From Marinithermofilum abyssi (lineage in GTDB: Bacteria; Bacillota; Bacilli; Thermoactinomycetales; DSM-45169), in the NCBI RefSeq assembly GCF_014641195.1, contig NZ_BMHQ01000003.1, positions 124,001-188,000 of the forward strand: 64,000 bases of DNA, read 5' to 3'. Made by a program: the position numbers and the translations under genes. Positions 42,528-52,530 of this stretch are shown one piece after another. Positions within the stretch are counted from its first letter, which is position 1, and every line of letters starts with the position of its first letter. The notes under the pieces are model-generated. The model saw only the letters and a program-made list of their open reading frames with translations, was not told the origin of the DNA and ran no database searches.

Positions 42528-42653
42528 ACATGGACGGTGAAAGCGTTTGATTTGCGCCCCCTTTTTTGATAAAATTTCGATGGTTACCCGCTTGAATGCG
42601 TTTTCGAAAGCGGGAGGAAAAATACATAGGAGATTGGATGGAGGAAACCACTC

Positions 42654-43100
42654 ATGGAAAAGACATTTCTGATGGTGAAACCGGACGGTGTCCAGCGCGG
42701 CTTGATCGGCGAAATCGTCGCCCGATTCGAAAAGAAAGGGTACAAGCTGGTGGCTGCCAAGCTGATGGTGATCTCTCAAGAGCTGGCAGAAAAACATTAT
42801 GCTGAACACAAAGAGCGGCCATTCTTCGGTGAACTGGTGGACTTCATCACTTCCGGCCCTGTATTCGCAATGGTCTGGGAAGGCGAAAACGTGATCGCCA
42901 CCGCCCGCCAAATGATGGGCAAAACCAACCCGGCGGATGCCGCCCCGGGCACGATTCGCGGCGATTTCGGTATAACGGTGGGCAAAAACGTAATCCATGG
43001 TTCCGACTCTCCGGAAAGTGCGGAACGGGAAATCGGCCTCTTTTTCTCTTCGGAAGAGATCGCTTCTTTTGACAAACTGACGGATCAATGGGTTTATTAA
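42654..43100 (+). CDS. ndk: Nucleoside diphosphate kinase
   Basis: 148 aa. The phospho-histidine is His115 in '[13 protein letters not shown]'; '[16 protein letters not shown]' and '[16 protein letters not shown]' complete the signature. Balances NTP pools. ATG follows GGAGGAAACC. In B. subtilis cheR comes next; here it does not. Confidence 0.97.
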   Translation: MEKTFLMVKPDGVQRGLIGEIVARFEKKGYKLVAAKLMVISQELAEKHYAEHKERPFFGELVDFITSGPVFAMVWEGENVIATARQMMGKTNPADAAPGTIRGDFGITVGKNVIHGSDSPESAEREIGLFFSSEEIASFDKLTDQWVY

Positions 43101-43108
43101 GCAGATAG

Positions 43109-43141
43109 CCAAACACCCGGCACGGCAGCCGGGTGTTTTTG
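43109..43141 (+). terminator. Terminator after ndk
   Basis: AAACACCCGGC / GCCGGGTGTTT stem with T-run. Confidence 0.9.
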
Positions 43142-43466
43142 CTTTGATTCAAATGATAATTTAAACTAGTTTGCAAAACAAACCACTATCATAAGATGGC
43201 GAAGAACGTCCACAGACGTACTGGAAAAGGAGAGAGCCATCGACAAAGGTCCATTTCCGTTCGCCGATCTGGATACCCACCAGGCTGCCGTTTGGACTTA
43301 GATTCTTGACCACTTTGGCAGCGAAAATTTCGAAGAGTTTTGAGCCGCCTTAAGAACAGCACGTTCTCAATCCGGTTTGGGTATGTTATGATACTGCTAA
43401 CATTCTTTAAAGGATGAAAGTCACGTTATAACAGAGACGAACCAGCTTGGAGAGGACGATGAATCG
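43142..43466. other. Spacer between ndk and aroC without a recognisable gene
   Basis: Where B. subtilis has cheR this 325-bp stretch has no chemotaxis gene. The minus strand has an open, start-less frame of about 62 codons ending near 43160 ('KVVKNLSPNGSLVGIQIGER'), vaguely FHA-like. A possible promoter -10 (TATGAT, 43387-43392) lies 75 bases before aroC. A 25-bp sequence at 43159-43183 recurs with three mismatches at 59327-59351. Confidence 0.45.
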
Positions 43467-44630
43467 ATGCGTTACTTGACGGCAGGAGAATCACACGGAC
43501 CTCAGTTGACTTTGATCATCGAGGGGTTGCCCAGTCAACTTCCCTTCAGTAAAGAAAAAGTGGATGAACAATTGAAGCGCCGCCAGGGAGGATACGGGCG
43601 CGGTCGTCGGATGCAGATTGAATCGGACGAGGTACAGATTTTATCCGGTGTGCGCTTTGGAAAAACCACCGGAGCCCCAGTGACGCTGGTGATCGAAAAC
43701 AAGGATTGGACTCACTGGAAGAAAGTGATGAGTCCCCATCCGGATGAAGAAAAAGCGGAGAAACGTCGTCTGTCCCGCCCTCGCCCCGGACATGCCGATT
43801 TAAACGGTGCTTTGAAATACGGGCATCGCGATCTGCGGGATGTGCTGGAGCGTTCCAGTGCTCGGGAGACAGCGGCACGTGTGGCTGCAGGGGCTGTCGC
43901 CCGGCAGATTCTGGAGCTGTGCGGGATACGTATCGCCGGTCATGTGGTGCGGATCGGCTCGGTGGGTGCCGAGCGGGTGACCGATTTGAGTGTGGAGGAG
44001 ATTGCGAAGCGGTCGGAAGCTTCCCCGGTGCGTTGCCTCGATCCGGAAGCGGAGAAACGGATGATTGAACTGATCGACGAAACGAAAAAAGAGGGTGACA
44101 CCTTGGGCGGTGTTGTGGAAGTGGTGTTGGAAAACGTACCGCCGGGTCTGGGAAGCCACGTACACTGGGACCGGAAGTTGGATGCGCGAATTGCTCAGGC
44201 CGTAATGAGCATCCAGGCTTTCAAAGGGGTGGAGATCGGCATTGGTTTTGAGGCGGCGGAGCGGAAAGGCTCCCAAGTCCATGACGAGATTTTGTGGTCA
44301 GAAGAAAAAGGATATCATCGTCGTACCAACCGACTGGGCGGATTTGAAGGCGGAATGACCACGGGAGAGCCGATCGTTGTGCGCGGGGTGATGAAGCCGA
44401 TTCCGACGTTGTACAAACCGCTGAAAAGCGTGGATATCGACACCAGAGAGCCTTTTGAAGCCAGCATCGAACGTTCCGATAACTGTGCAGTCCCGGCTGC
44501 CAGTGTGGTGGCGGAAAATGTGGTGGCCTGGGAAGTGGCCAACGCCTTGTTGGAAAAGTTTTCGTCGGATACAGCGGATGAGTTGGTCCGGGAAGTGAAC
44601 CGGTATCTGCAGGAAGTGAAGGAGTTTTAA
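43467..44630 (+). CDS. aroC: Chorismate synthase
   Basis: 387 aa (aroF in B. subtilis naming), converts EPSP to chorismate with reduced FMN. Signatures '[16 protein letters not shown]' near residue 7, '[19 protein letters not shown]' near 110 and '[15 protein letters not shown]' near the end. First gene of the aromatic supraoperon; its stop overlaps the aroB start. Confidence 0.97.
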   Translation: MRYLTAGESHGPQLTLIIEGLPSQLPFSKEKVDEQLKRRQGGYGRGRRMQIESDEVQILSGVRFGKTTGAPVTLVIENKDWTHWKKVMSPHPDEEKAEKRRLSRPRPGHADLNGALKYGHRDLRDVLERSSARETAARVAAGAVARQILELCGIRIAGHVVRIGSVGAERVTDLSVEEIAKRSEASPVRCLDPEAEKRMIELIDETKKEGDTLGGVVEVVLENVPPGLGSHVHWDRKLDARIAQAVMSIQAFKGVEIGIGFEAAERKGSQVHDEILWSEEKGYHRRTNRLGGFEGGMTTGEPIVVRGVMKPIPTLYKPLKSVDIDTREPFEASIERSDNCAVPAASVVAENVVAWEVANALLEKFSSDTADELVREVNRYLQEVKEF

Positions 44631-45730
44631 TGATGCGTTCGTTGACGGTGGATCTGAAGGACCGTAGTTATCCCATCCATATCGGAGAAGGTTTGTACCC
44701 TCAACTGCCGCAACTGTTGACGGAATGCGGAATTCAACCGGATCGTCCGTTGATGCTGGTGACGGATACCCAGGTGGGCCCCCTGTATATGGATGAGGTA
44801 AAAGGACACCTGGAATCCGCCGGTTACCGTGTCGGTACGATTACGGTGCCGGCAGGGGAGTCATCCAAAAGCTTGAGCCGTTTAGAGGCCATGGTGGAAG
44901 AGTGCATCCGCTTCGGATTGGATCGTGCCGGAGTGGTGCTGGCGCTGGGCGGCGGTGTCGTGGGCGATTTGGCCGGCTTTCTGGCTGCTTCCTACATGCG
45001 GGGGATCTCCTTTGTGCAATTGCCGACCACTTTGTTAGCCCATGACAGCAGCGTGGGCGGGAAGGTGGGCGTGAATCACCCTTTAGGCAAAAATATGATT
45101 GGAGCGTTTCATCAACCGGAGATGGTGGTGTTTGACGTATCGACGTTGCGGAGCCTGCCGGAACGGGAAGTGGTCTCCGGTTACGCGGAAGTGGTCAAGC
45201 ATGCGTTGATTTGGGATGCCTCCTTTGCCCGCTGGCTTCATACCAATGCCTCGGACCTACTGCACTTGGATCCGGAGAAGGTAGGCCATGCCATTTATCA
45301 AGGATGTCAGGTGAAAGCAGCGATCGTTTCCCAAGATGAAAAAGAATCCGGCCTTCGCGCCATTTTAAATTACGGCCACACTTTGGGCCATGCCCTGGAG
45401 TCGGCGGCCGGATACGGCACATATACGCATGGAGAAGCGGTAGCCATCGGGATGGCGGCAGCTTCGATGCTGGGTGAAGAGTTGGGAACCGCTCAGGAGG
45501 TTTCCGGTTTTACGCGGGAGTTGCTTCGGCAATTTCGCCTGCCGGTTTCGCTGTCGGGCCAATGGGATGAGGAGCTGCTTCTGGAACATATGAAACGGGA
45601 CAAGAAAGCGCGTCAGGGAGGCTATGCCTTTGTATTGCCCCGAAGCATCGGCGAGGTTCAATTGTACCGGGATATAGAGGAGCAGGCGATTGTCCGTGTG
45701 TTGAACCGGCTGAAGGAGGGAACGACATGA
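44630..45730 (+). CDS. aroB: 3-dehydroquinate synthase
   Basis: 366 aa, NAD-dependent conversion of DAHP to dehydroquinate. 'ALGGGVVGDLAGFLAASYMRG' (NAD site), 'LPTTLLAHDSSVGGKVGVNHP' and zinc ligands in 'EVVKHALI' and 'NYGHTLGHALE' are seen. GAAGGAG precedes ATG 44630/44633. Overlaps aroH by ATGA. Confidence 0.96.
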   Translation: MMRSLTVDLKDRSYPIHIGEGLYPQLPQLLTECGIQPDRPLMLVTDTQVGPLYMDEVKGHLESAGYRVGTITVPAGESSKSLSRLEAMVEECIRFGLDRAGVVLALGGGVVGDLAGFLAASYMRGISFVQLPTTLLAHDSSVGGKVGVNHPLGKNMIGAFHQPEMVVFDVSTLRSLPEREVVSGYAEVVKHALIWDASFARWLHTNASDLLHLDPEKVGHAIYQGCQVKAAIVSQDEKESGLRAILNYGHTLGHALESAAGYGTYTHGEAVAIGMAAASMLGEELGTAQEVSGFTRELLRQFRLPVSLSGQWDEELLLEHMKRDKKARQGGYAFVLPRSIGEVQLYRDIEEQAIVRVLNRLKEGTT

Positions 45731-46131
45731 AAGTGAGGGGGATCCGCGGAGCGACCACGGTGGAACACAATGATGCGGATGAGATTTTGGCAGCAACGGC
45801 GGAGTTGCTGGAGGAGATGGTTCGGTTAAACCACGTGGACCCCGACGATATCGCCAGTGTGTTTATCACAATGAGTCCGGATCTGAACGCCACATTTCCC
45901 GCCCGAGCCATTCGCACCATGTCGGGCTGGGAAACAGTCCCTCTGATGTGTGCGACGGAAATCGACGTACCGGGTGGGCTTGCCCGCTGTATCCGTCTGC
46001 TGATGCTGGTCAACACGGAGCTTTCTCCCCGAGCGATCCGGCACGCCTATCTCAAGGAGGCGCGAAAGCTTCGTCCTGATTTGGCCGGAGGGGAAGATTT
46101 GACAGACAGTGCATTCTCAAGTAATGTATGA
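45727..46131 (+). CDS. aroH: Monofunctional chorismate mutase AroH
   Basis: 134 aa of the AroH fold, turning chorismate into prephenate for tyrosine and phenylalanine. Begins 'MKVRGIRGATTVEHNDADEI' and includes 'RAIRTMSGWETVPLMCATEIDVPG', the family core. The trp promoter lies over its last codons, as in B. subtilis. Confidence 0.95.
   Translation: MKVRGIRGATTVEHNDADEILAATAELLEEMVRLNHVDPDDIASVFITMSPDLNATFPARAIRTMSGWETVPLMCATEIDVPGGLARCIRLLMLVNTELSPRAIRHAYLKEARKLRPDLAGGEDLTDSAFSSNV
46099..46127 (+). promoter_or_regulatory. Internal trp operon promoter
   Basis: TTGACA (46099-46104), 17-base spacer, TAATGT (46122-46127), located inside the aroH end. Transcription would begin just before the TRAP triplets. 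Confidence 0.8.
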
Positions 46132-46138
46132 ATAAGCA

Positions 46139-46197
46139 GAGAGTAAGAGTTGAGCATAGAGTTGAGACGAGATAGGTGAGAGCAGAGGAGAGCCGAG
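46139..46197 (+). promoter_or_regulatory. TRAP binding site of the trp leader
   Basis: About eleven GAG/UAG-type triplets (for example at 46141, 46147, 46152, 46157, 46164, 46169, 46173, 46178, 46188, 46195) spaced mostly by 2-3 bases, the pattern wrapped by the 11-subunit TRAP ring. With tryptophan bound, TRAP would block the antiterminator (GCCGA 46192-46196 with TCGGC 46215-46219) and let the terminator form. Confidence 0.92.
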
Positions 46198-46217
46198 AAA
46201 AACATGTACGGAATTCG

Positions 46218-46246
46218 GCCAAGGCCTGCTGTGCCTTGGCTTTTTA
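46218..46246 (+). terminator. trp attenuator
   Basis: GCCAAGGC (46218-46225), loop, GCCTTGGC (46233-46240) then TTTTT. Its 5' arm overlaps the antiterminator, completing the TRAP attenuation switch 66 bases before trpE. Confidence 0.92.
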
Positions 46247-46311
46247 TATATCCTCCCCATGTTTCTCCACCTTTCTCCGTCTCCAATGGGATTCCATGGG
46301 AGGGAGAACAC

Positions 46312-47832
46312 GTGTTATATCCTCGCTTTGATCACGTGCGGGAATTGTCCCGCAGCTATTCGACCATTCCACTGTGCAAAACGATTTTTGCTGATACGGA
46401 AACACCGATTGGATTGTACCGCCGCCTGAAAAATCGCAACTACTCCTTTTTGTTGGAAAGTGCGGAAGGCGGGGAAAAGTGGGGGCGGTATTCGTTTATC
46501 GGCACCGATCCCTTTCTGATCTTTCGCAGCAAGGGGCAAAGGATTACTGTGCAAGAGGGGACTAACGTTCGCCGGTATTCATCCGAGCGTCCGCTGGCGG
46601 AGTTTCACCGTTTGTTGGAACGATACCGGGCCCCGCGTTATCCCGGTTATCCGCCATTTTTAGGGGGAGCGGTAGGCTATGCCGGATATGAGGCGGTAAC
46701 CACTTTTGAAAAGGTGCCCCGGCACCAGGGCGAAAGGGATACGGCGTTTGAGGACCTGTATTTTCTTTTTTCTGACCGTATGCTGATCTTTGACCATTTG
46801 AAAAAAGAGATCATGTTGGTGGCCAACCTCCATGTGCCAAAACCAGTGGAGGACGAGGCACTGCGATCGGCCTATCATTCCCTGGCGGGTTTTCTGGAAG
46901 GATGGGCTGCGGAATTAAGTCGCACACCGGCAGAAACAGGGCCTTTCCCGTCCGTCGCCATGGCTGACGCTTCCGCCGATTTTTCACGGGTGCAATCGAA
47001 TATGGAGAAAGCCGCTTATTGCCAGATGGTGGAACGGGCCAAGGAGCATATCCGGCGGGGAGATATTTATCAGATCGTCTTGTCCCAGCGGTGGACTTGG
47101 GATGCACCGCCGGATCCCTTCGATGTGTATCGGGTGCTGCGGGCGTTGAATCCCTCGCCGTACATGTACTATCTGTCCTTGGGCGAGGAGAAAGTGGTCG
47201 GAGCCTCTCCCGAACTGCTCGTCCGGGTGACGGACGGAGAAGTGGAGACCCGCCCCATCGCCGGCACCCGTCCCCGTGGCCGGAAGGAAGAGGAGGATCG
47301 GCAGTTGGAAGAGGAGCTGTTGCGGGATGAGAAGGAGCGAGCGGAACATGTGATGCTGCTGGATTTGGGACGAAATGATGTGGGGCGTGTTAGCCGATAT
47401 GGCTCGGTCCGGGTAACCGAGCAAATGACGATGGAACGCTACTCTCACGTGATGCACATGGTTTCCCACGTACGCGGGCAGCTGCGGGAAGACGCTGTAC
47501 CGGCAGATGCCTTTGCTTCTTGTTTCCCGGCAGGAACGGTTTCCGGCTCGCCGAAAGTGCGGGCGATGGAACTGATTGCAGAGATGGAACCCACTCCCCG
47601 GGGGATTTATGCGGGATCGATCGGTTATTTCAGTTTTACCGGCAATCTGGACTCCGCGATTACCATTCGGACGATTCACTTCAAGAACGGCATCGCCTAT
47701 ATCCAGGCCGGCGGGGGTATCGTGGCAGATTCGGTACCGGAATTGGAGTATGAAGAATCCCGAAACAAAGCACGAAGCTTGATGCGGGCGCTGACATTGG
47801 CCGAAAAAATGTTTTCGACGGTACAAGGATGA
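46312..47832 (+). CDS. trpE: Anthranilate synthase component I
   Basis: 506 aa, converts chorismate plus ammonia or glutamine amide to anthranilate. The chorismate-binding C-terminal half has 'RRGDIYQIVLSQRW', 'RPIAGTRPRGRKEEEDRQLE' and 'FPAGTVSGSPKVRAMELI'; the N-terminal 'LLESAEGGEKWGRYSFIG' is the feedback-site region. GTG 46312 follows GGGAGGGAG; the frame is open to 46204 but that would start in the attenuator. No trpG lies in the operon, as in B. subtilis, so a shared PabA-type glutaminase elsewhere is expected. Confidence 0.95.
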   Translation: MLYPRFDHVRELSRSYSTIPLCKTIFADTETPIGLYRRLKNRNYSFLLESAEGGEKWGRYSFIGTDPFLIFRSKGQRITVQEGTNVRRYSSERPLAEFHRLLERYRAPRYPGYPPFLGGAVGYAGYEAVTTFEKVPRHQGERDTAFEDLYFLFSDRMLIFDHLKKEIMLVANLHVPKPVEDEALRSAYHSLAGFLEGWAAELSRTPAETGPFPSVAMADASADFSRVQSNMEKAAYCQMVERAKEHIRRGDIYQIVLSQRWTWDAPPDPFDVYRVLRALNPSPYMYYLSLGEEKVVGASPELLVRVTDGEVETRPIAGTRPRGRKEEEDRQLEEELLRDEKERAEHVMLLDLGRNDVGRVSRYGSVRVTEQMTMERYSHVMHMVSHVRGQLREDAVPADAFASCFPAGTVSGSPKVRAMELIAEMEPTPRGIYAGSIGYFSFTGNLDSAITIRTIHFKNGIAYIQAGGGIVADSVPELEYEESRNKARSLMRALTLAEKMFSTVQG

Positions 47833-47849
47833 GGGAGGGAGAGATCCAA

Positions 47850-48884
47850 ATGATCCAACATTATCTGTCTAAGGTGGTTTCCGGCACATCATTGACCCGG
47901 GAAGAATCGGTGGAGTTGATGTGTGCCATGATGGAGGGTCGGTTCACTTCCTCACAGGCGGCGGCGCTGCTGACAGCTTTGCGTATGAAAGGGGAAACGC
48001 CGGAGGAGATCAGCGGGCTGGCGGAAGCGATGCGGAAAAAAGCAACCCGGGTTTTCCTGCCGGAAGTGGATGCAGTGGATACCTGCGGTACGGGAGGAGA
48101 CGGAGGGCGCACCTTCAATATTTCCACCGCCGCAGCGATTGTAGCGGCAGCGGCCGGGACTCCGGTGGCGAAACACGGTAACCGGGCCGTTTCCAGCAAA
48201 AGCGGAAGCGCAGATGTATTGGAAGCTTTGGGTGTGGAGATTCAGTTGACACCTGAGGAAGCGAGGGAGACCTTGACGAAGATCGGGATCTGTTTTCTCT
48301 TTGCTCCGCTGTTCCATCAGGCGATGAAACATGTGATGGCGACACGAAAAGAGCTGGGGTTCCGCACCTGCTTTAATCTGTTGGGTCCGTTGGCCAATCC
48401 GGCGCAAGTAAAACGGCAGTTGATCGGGGTATATGAACCCGGCCTGACGGAGACGACGGCGAAGGCGCTGGCTGCGCTCGGCACACAACGGGCGCTGGTG
48501 GTATCCGGATTGGAGGGGATCGATGAGATTTCGATCGCTGCTGAAACGCAAGTCAGTGAAGTGAATAACGGGGAGGTCCGGACCTACCGGATTTCTCCCG
48601 AAGAACTGGGCTTGACCCGGGCACGGCCGGAAGATGTGGCCGGAGGGAATGCAGCGGAAAATGCCGCGATTATTCGCGATATTTTACACGGCAAACCGGG
48701 GCCGAAACTAGATGTGGTACTGGCCAATGCTGGGGCGGTGATCTATGTGGCGGGCCAAGCTGATACCTTGCAGGAAGGGGTGCACATCGCACGCCAGACA
48801 GTGATGGCGGGAAGCGCGGCAGTCAAATTGGAACAAATGAAAAACCGGGGCCGCCAACGGGAGGAGGTTCATCATGTTTCTTAA
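47850..48884 (+). CDS. trpD: Anthranilate phosphoribosyltransferase
   Basis: 344 aa joining anthranilate to PRPP. PRPP-binding 'DTCGTGGDGGRTFNIST' near residue 75 and 'KHGNRAVSSKSGSADVLEALG' are family signatures. ATG 47850 is preferred over ATG 47829 because the GGGAGGGAGAG ribosome site lies between. The end overlaps trpC by 11 bases. Confidence 0.95.
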   Translation: MIQHYLSKVVSGTSLTREESVELMCAMMEGRFTSSQAAALLTALRMKGETPEEISGLAEAMRKKATRVFLPEVDAVDTCGTGGDGGRTFNISTAAAIVAAAAGTPVAKHGNRAVSSKSGSADVLEALGVEIQLTPEEARETLTKIGICFLFAPLFHQAMKHVMATRKELGFRTCFNLLGPLANPAQVKRQLIGVYEPGLTETTAKALAALGTQRALVVSGLEGIDEISIAAETQVSEVNNGEVRTYRISPEELGLTRARPEDVAGGNAAENAAIIRDILHGKPGPKLDVVLANAGAVIYVAGQADTLQEGVHIARQTVMAGSAAVKLEQMKNRGRQREEVHHVS

Positions 48885-49671
48885 AAAAATCGCTGAAACC
48901 AAAGAAAAAGAGGTCGCTCAGCTGGCCGCAGAGTTAAAGGTGCCGCCGCAGGAAGTCCTGGAGCAGCTTCCGGCCTGCCGTTCCCTGTCGAAGAATATCC
49001 AACGAAGAAATGGAATTCCGGCCCTGATTGCGGAGGTGAAGCCCGCCTCCCCCTCTAAAGGGGTGATCCGGGAACAGGTGGATCCGCAAGCGGTGGCTTT
49101 CGGTTATGAAAAGGGCGGAGCCCATGCAGTATCGGTGTTGACGGACCGCTCCTACTTCAAAGGGGATATCACCTCGTTGGAAAAGGTGAAGGAGTCGGTT
49201 TCCCTGCCGGTGTTGCGCAAAGATTTCATCATTCATCCGCTGCAAGTGGTGGAAAGCCGATTGCGCGGGGCGGACGCCATTTTGCTGATTGCGGCGTTGC
49301 TGGAAGAGGAAGCGATGCGGGAGCTGAGTGATCAGGCCCATGCATTGGGTATGGAAGTATTGATCGAAGTGCATAACGCCGATGAGTTGCCCCGCGCCTT
49401 GGCGGGCAATCCGGACGTGCTGGGGATCAACAACCGGGATTTGCACAGTTTTGAAACGGATCTGGCTGTGACGGAGACGGTGTTGCCACGGGTTCCGAAA
49501 GGCATTCCGGTGATCGGGGAGAGCGGCGTATTATCTGCGGCGGATTTTCACCGCTTGGCCCGAGCGGGGGTGGACGGGGTACTCGTCGGTGAATATCTCA
49601 TGCGACAAGGCTCTCCGGAGGAGGGAGTCCGGTCCCTGCTGGAAGGTGAATACCGTTGCGCACCGAGATAA
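48874..49671 (+). CDS. trpC: Indole-3-glycerol phosphate synthase
   Basis: 265-aa TIM barrel. Catalytic Lys in 'AEVKPASPSKG' (about residue 54) and 'LRKDFIIHPLQV' (about 113), Glu/Asn in 'GINNRDLHSFETD', and 'GESGV' phosphate loop. Start ATG 48874 overlaps the trpD end behind GGGAGGAGG. Confidence 0.96.
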   Translation: MFLKKIAETKEKEVAQLAAELKVPPQEVLEQLPACRSLSKNIQRRNGIPALIAEVKPASPSKGVIREQVDPQAVAFGYEKGGAHAVSVLTDRSYFKGDITSLEKVKESVSLPVLRKDFIIHPLQVVESRLRGADAILLIAALLEEEAMRELSDQAHALGMEVLIEVHNADELPRALAGNPDVLGINNRDLHSFETDLAVTETVLPRVPKGIPVIGESGVLSAADFHRLARAGVDGVLVGEYLMRQGSPEEGVRSLLEGEYRCAPR

Positions 49672-50324
49672 AGATGTGCGGGATGCAGCGGGAGGAGGAT
49701 CTGCTTCCGCTGCAGGATTTGGATGTGGATTATGCCGGGTTTATTTTGGTGCCCGGCCGAAAACGGACGGTAAATCCGGAGACGGCGAAACGGCTGAAGG
49801 ATGCGTTGCCCGCTCATGTGAAATCCGTCGGTGTCATGATGAATCCCGAAAAACAGGAAGCAGAGTGGTGGCAGGAGCAGGTATCCTTTGATGTTCTTCA
49901 GTTTCACGGAGAGGAGACGCCGGGGTTTTGCCGGTGGGCTAAAGAAGAGCTCGGGGTCCAAGTGGTGAAGGTGATGCATATGGCTCCGGGAGCGGAGACG
50001 CCTTTGCGGGTGGATATAGTGGAAGCTTATGCGACGGGAGTAGACGCGGTGTTGCTGGATACGGTCATTGGAAATACCCAGGGAGGAACCGGGAAGCGAT
50101 TTGCATGGGATCGGATCCCTGACTTGCGAGCGCCGTGGGAGGAACGAGGCATTCCGGTTTGGACGGCTGGCGGGATCCATCCGGACAATGTGGCAGAGCT
50201 TTTGAGGGCGGCACCCGCAGGAATCGACGTTTCCAGCGGGATAGAAACCGAAGGGCGGAAAGATCCGGAAAAAATGAGAAGACTGGTGGAGAGGGTGAGG
50301 CACTATGACAAACAAGCAGGGTGA
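49656..50324 (+). CDS. trpF: Phosphoribosylanthranilate isomerase
   Basis: 222 aa TIM-barrel isomerase. 'IKMCGM' carries the catalytic Cys, '[15 protein letters not shown]' and '[21 protein letters not shown]' the catalytic Asp and phosphate site. TTG 49656 is assumed because GGAAGGTG precedes it and the family start is nearby; it overlaps trpC by 16 bases. Confidence 0.93.
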   Translation: MRTEIKMCGMQREEDLLPLQDLDVDYAGFILVPGRKRTVNPETAKRLKDALPAHVKSVGVMMNPEKQEAEWWQEQVSFDVLQFHGEETPGFCRWAKEELGVQVVKVMHMAPGAETPLRVDIVEAYATGVDAVLLDTVIGNTQGGTGKRFAWDRIPDLRAPWEERGIPVWTAGGIHPDNVAELLRAAPAGIDVSSGIETEGRKDPEKMRRLVERVRHYDKQAG

Positions 50325-51531
50325 AGCGGTGATGCACAAGGAGACGCCGGGGCGATTTGGTTCTTTTGGCGGGAGATTTGTACCGGAAACCTTGATGCAT
50401 GCATTGACGGAGTTGGAGGATGGATTTCGTGAGGCGATGGACGACAGGGAGTTTCAAGAAGAGCTGAAAAGCTTACTGGCCGAGTACTCGGGACGCCCTA
50501 CCCCACTCACACTGGCGGAGGGGTTGACTCGTTACGCCGGGGGAGCACGTATCTATTTAAAACGGGAGGATCTGAACCACACCGGAGCCCACAAGATTAA
50601 CAATACCTTGGGACAAGGTCTGTTGGCCAAACGGATGGGCAAGAAAAAGTTGATCGCGGAAACCGGGGCCGGGCAGCACGGAGTGGCGTCGGCCACGGTG
50701 GCAGCCTTGCTGGGGATGGAATGCAAGGTGTTCATGGGAGAAGAAGACGTTCGCCGTCAACGGTTGAATGTGTTTCGGATGCAGTTGTTGGGGGCGGAGG
50801 TGATCCCGGTCACTTCGGGCACCCGGACCTTGAAAGATGCGACCAATGAAGCGATCCGCCACTGGGTTTCCCACGTGGAAGACACATTTTATCTGATCGG
50901 TTCCGCGGTGGGCCCGCATCCCTATCCGGAGATGGTGCGCCAGTTCCAACGGGTGATCGGGGATGAGACACGGGCGCAGCTGCTGCTCAAAGAAGGTCGG
51001 CTGCCGACGGATGTGGTGGCGTGTGTCGGAGGCGGCAGCAATGCGATCGGGATGTTTGCCGCCTTTGTGGAGGATGCGGATGTCCGTTTGCATGGAGTAG
51101 AGGCAGCGGGGGCCGGCTTGGACACGGATCGTCATGCCGCCACGTTGAGCAAAGGAGCTCCCGGTGTACTTCACGGATCGCTCAGTTATCTGTTGCAAGA
51201 TGAGCATGGTCAAGTACTGCCGGCGCATTCGGTATCCGCGGGGTTGGATTATCCGGGAGTGGGTCCGGAACATGCTTATCTGAAAGATTCGGGCCGTGTC
51301 CGATACACCGCGGCCACCGACCGGGAAGCGTTGGAGGCGGTTCAGCTACTGTGTCGTACGGAAGGGATTTTGCCCGCATTGGAATCGGCTCATGCAGTGG
51401 CAGAAGCGGTAAAGATCGCCCATGAGGGTTCTCCGGAGGATATCGTGGTAATCTGCCTGTCGGGCCGGGGAGATAAAGATGTGGAGACAATTCACCGGGA
51501 ATTGGAGGGATCCGGGGATGCAACCGATTGA
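50305..51531 (+). CDS. trpB: Tryptophan synthase beta subunit
   Basis: 408 aa PLP enzyme condensing indole with serine. PLP lysine in '[15 protein letters not shown]', '[18 protein letters not shown]' and the phosphate loop '[10 protein letters not shown]' are present. Overlaps trpF by 20 bases and trpA by 14. Confidence 0.97.
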   Translation: MTNKQGEAVMHKETPGRFGSFGGRFVPETLMHALTELEDGFREAMDDREFQEELKSLLAEYSGRPTPLTLAEGLTRYAGGARIYLKREDLNHTGAHKINNTLGQGLLAKRMGKKKLIAETGAGQHGVASATVAALLGMECKVFMGEEDVRRQRLNVFRMQLLGAEVIPVTSGTRTLKDATNEAIRHWVSHVEDTFYLIGSAVGPHPYPEMVRQFQRVIGDETRAQLLLKEGRLPTDVVACVGGGSNAIGMFAAFVEDADVRLHGVEAAGAGLDTDRHAATLSKGAPGVLHGSLSYLLQDEHGQVLPAHSVSAGLDYPGVGPEHAYLKDSGRVRYTAATDREALEAVQLLCRTEGILPALESAHAVAEAVKIAHEGSPEDIVVICLSGRGDKDVETIHRELEGSGDATD

Positions 51532-52333
51532 TCAAGCATTTCAACAAAAAGAGGGGCAACGTCTGATCCCGTTTGTGGTGGCCGGTGATCCGACGTCGCA
51601 GGTGACTCTGGACCTTTTGCACCTACTGCAAGAGGAAGGCGCTTCCGTAGTGGAGCTGGGTGTTCCCTATTCCGACCCGTTGGCAGACGGCCCGTTGATT
51701 CAGGAAGCCTCTGAACGGGCGCTCCGCCAAGGGATGAACCTAACAAAGGTGTTGGAGCTGGCCCGGACGGCCCGAGAGCGGGGAATCACACTGCCGTTGG
51801 TCCTTTTCACCTATTATAATCCGATTTTGCAGTTTGGCCCGGAACGTTTGGTGCAAGAAGCCCGGGCAGCCGGTATCAACGGGATGATCATTCCCGACCT
51901 ACCTTGGGAAGAAGGAAAGGAGCTCGCCGATTTGGCGGCGCGGCAGGGTGTTTATTTGATCCCGTTGGTGGCCCCGACATCAAAGGAACGCATTCGCAAG
52001 ATTGTTCGGGGAGCCCGCGGTTTTGTCTATTGCGTGTCTTCTTTGGGTACCACGGGAATACGGCAAAACTTCGCCCAAGGAGTGGAGGAGTTTTTGGAAA
52101 CGGTCCGTCAAGAGAGCCCGGTACCGACGGCTGTAGGCTTTGGCATCTCCGCAGGCAGTCACGTGGAATACTTTTTGCGCCATGCGGATGCAGCAGTGGT
52201 GGGGAGCGCGCTGGTACGAGAGATCGCCCTGCATCAGGAAGCGCTGCAGGATAAGGATAAACGGGCTGCAGCATTGGATTCCATTCGCGGCTTTGTGCGA
52301 GGGCTGATACCGGCGGCTCCCGTAAAGTCCTAG
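51518..52333 (+). CDS. trpA: Tryptophan synthase alpha subunit
   Basis: 271-aa TIM barrel cleaving indole-glycerol phosphate to indole. Catalytic Glu in '[19 protein letters not shown]' region and Asp in 'IIPDLPWEE' are present, with '[10 protein letters not shown]' and 'VVGSALV' for phosphate binding. ATG 51518 follows GGAGGGATCC inside trpB. Confidence 0.96.
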   Translation: MQPIDQAFQQKEGQRLIPFVVAGDPTSQVTLDLLHLLQEEGASVVELGVPYSDPLADGPLIQEASERALRQGMNLTKVLELARTARERGITLPLVLFTYYNPILQFGPERLVQEARAAGINGMIIPDLPWEEGKELADLAARQGVYLIPLVAPTSKERIRKIVRGARGFVYCVSSLGTTGIRQNFAQGVEEFLETVRQESPVPTAVGFGISAGSHVEYFLRHADAAVVGSALVREIALHQEALQDKDKRAAALDSIRGFVRGLIPAAPVKS

Positions 52334-52389
52334 CACGCTGCCTCCTTTCCCTCTCTTGTCAATGTCAAAGGATTGGAACATGAACGGAT

Positions 52390-52418
52390 ACCAGCCTCTC
52401 ACCAGGCTGGTCGTTTTT
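52390..52418 (+). terminator. Terminator after trpA
   Basis: ACCAGCCT / AGGCTGGT stem with loop CTCACC and six T residues, so hisC-tyrA-aroA may be partly separate from the trp transcript. Confidence 0.85.
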
Positions 52419-52530
52419 TGGGATGAATGCCCGGTTTTTTGATACGATAAGCATGCAATTGCAAGCAGCGGTTTACGTTCTTCATAGAAAACGGTAAGAT
52501 AGAGAGAAAAACGCGGGGAGGAGCCAGGAT

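Noticed and set aside
46204-46311. Longer trpE start at 46204
   Set aside because: It would place the coding region over the attenuator terminator; GTG 46312 has a proper ribosome site and gives the family N-terminus.
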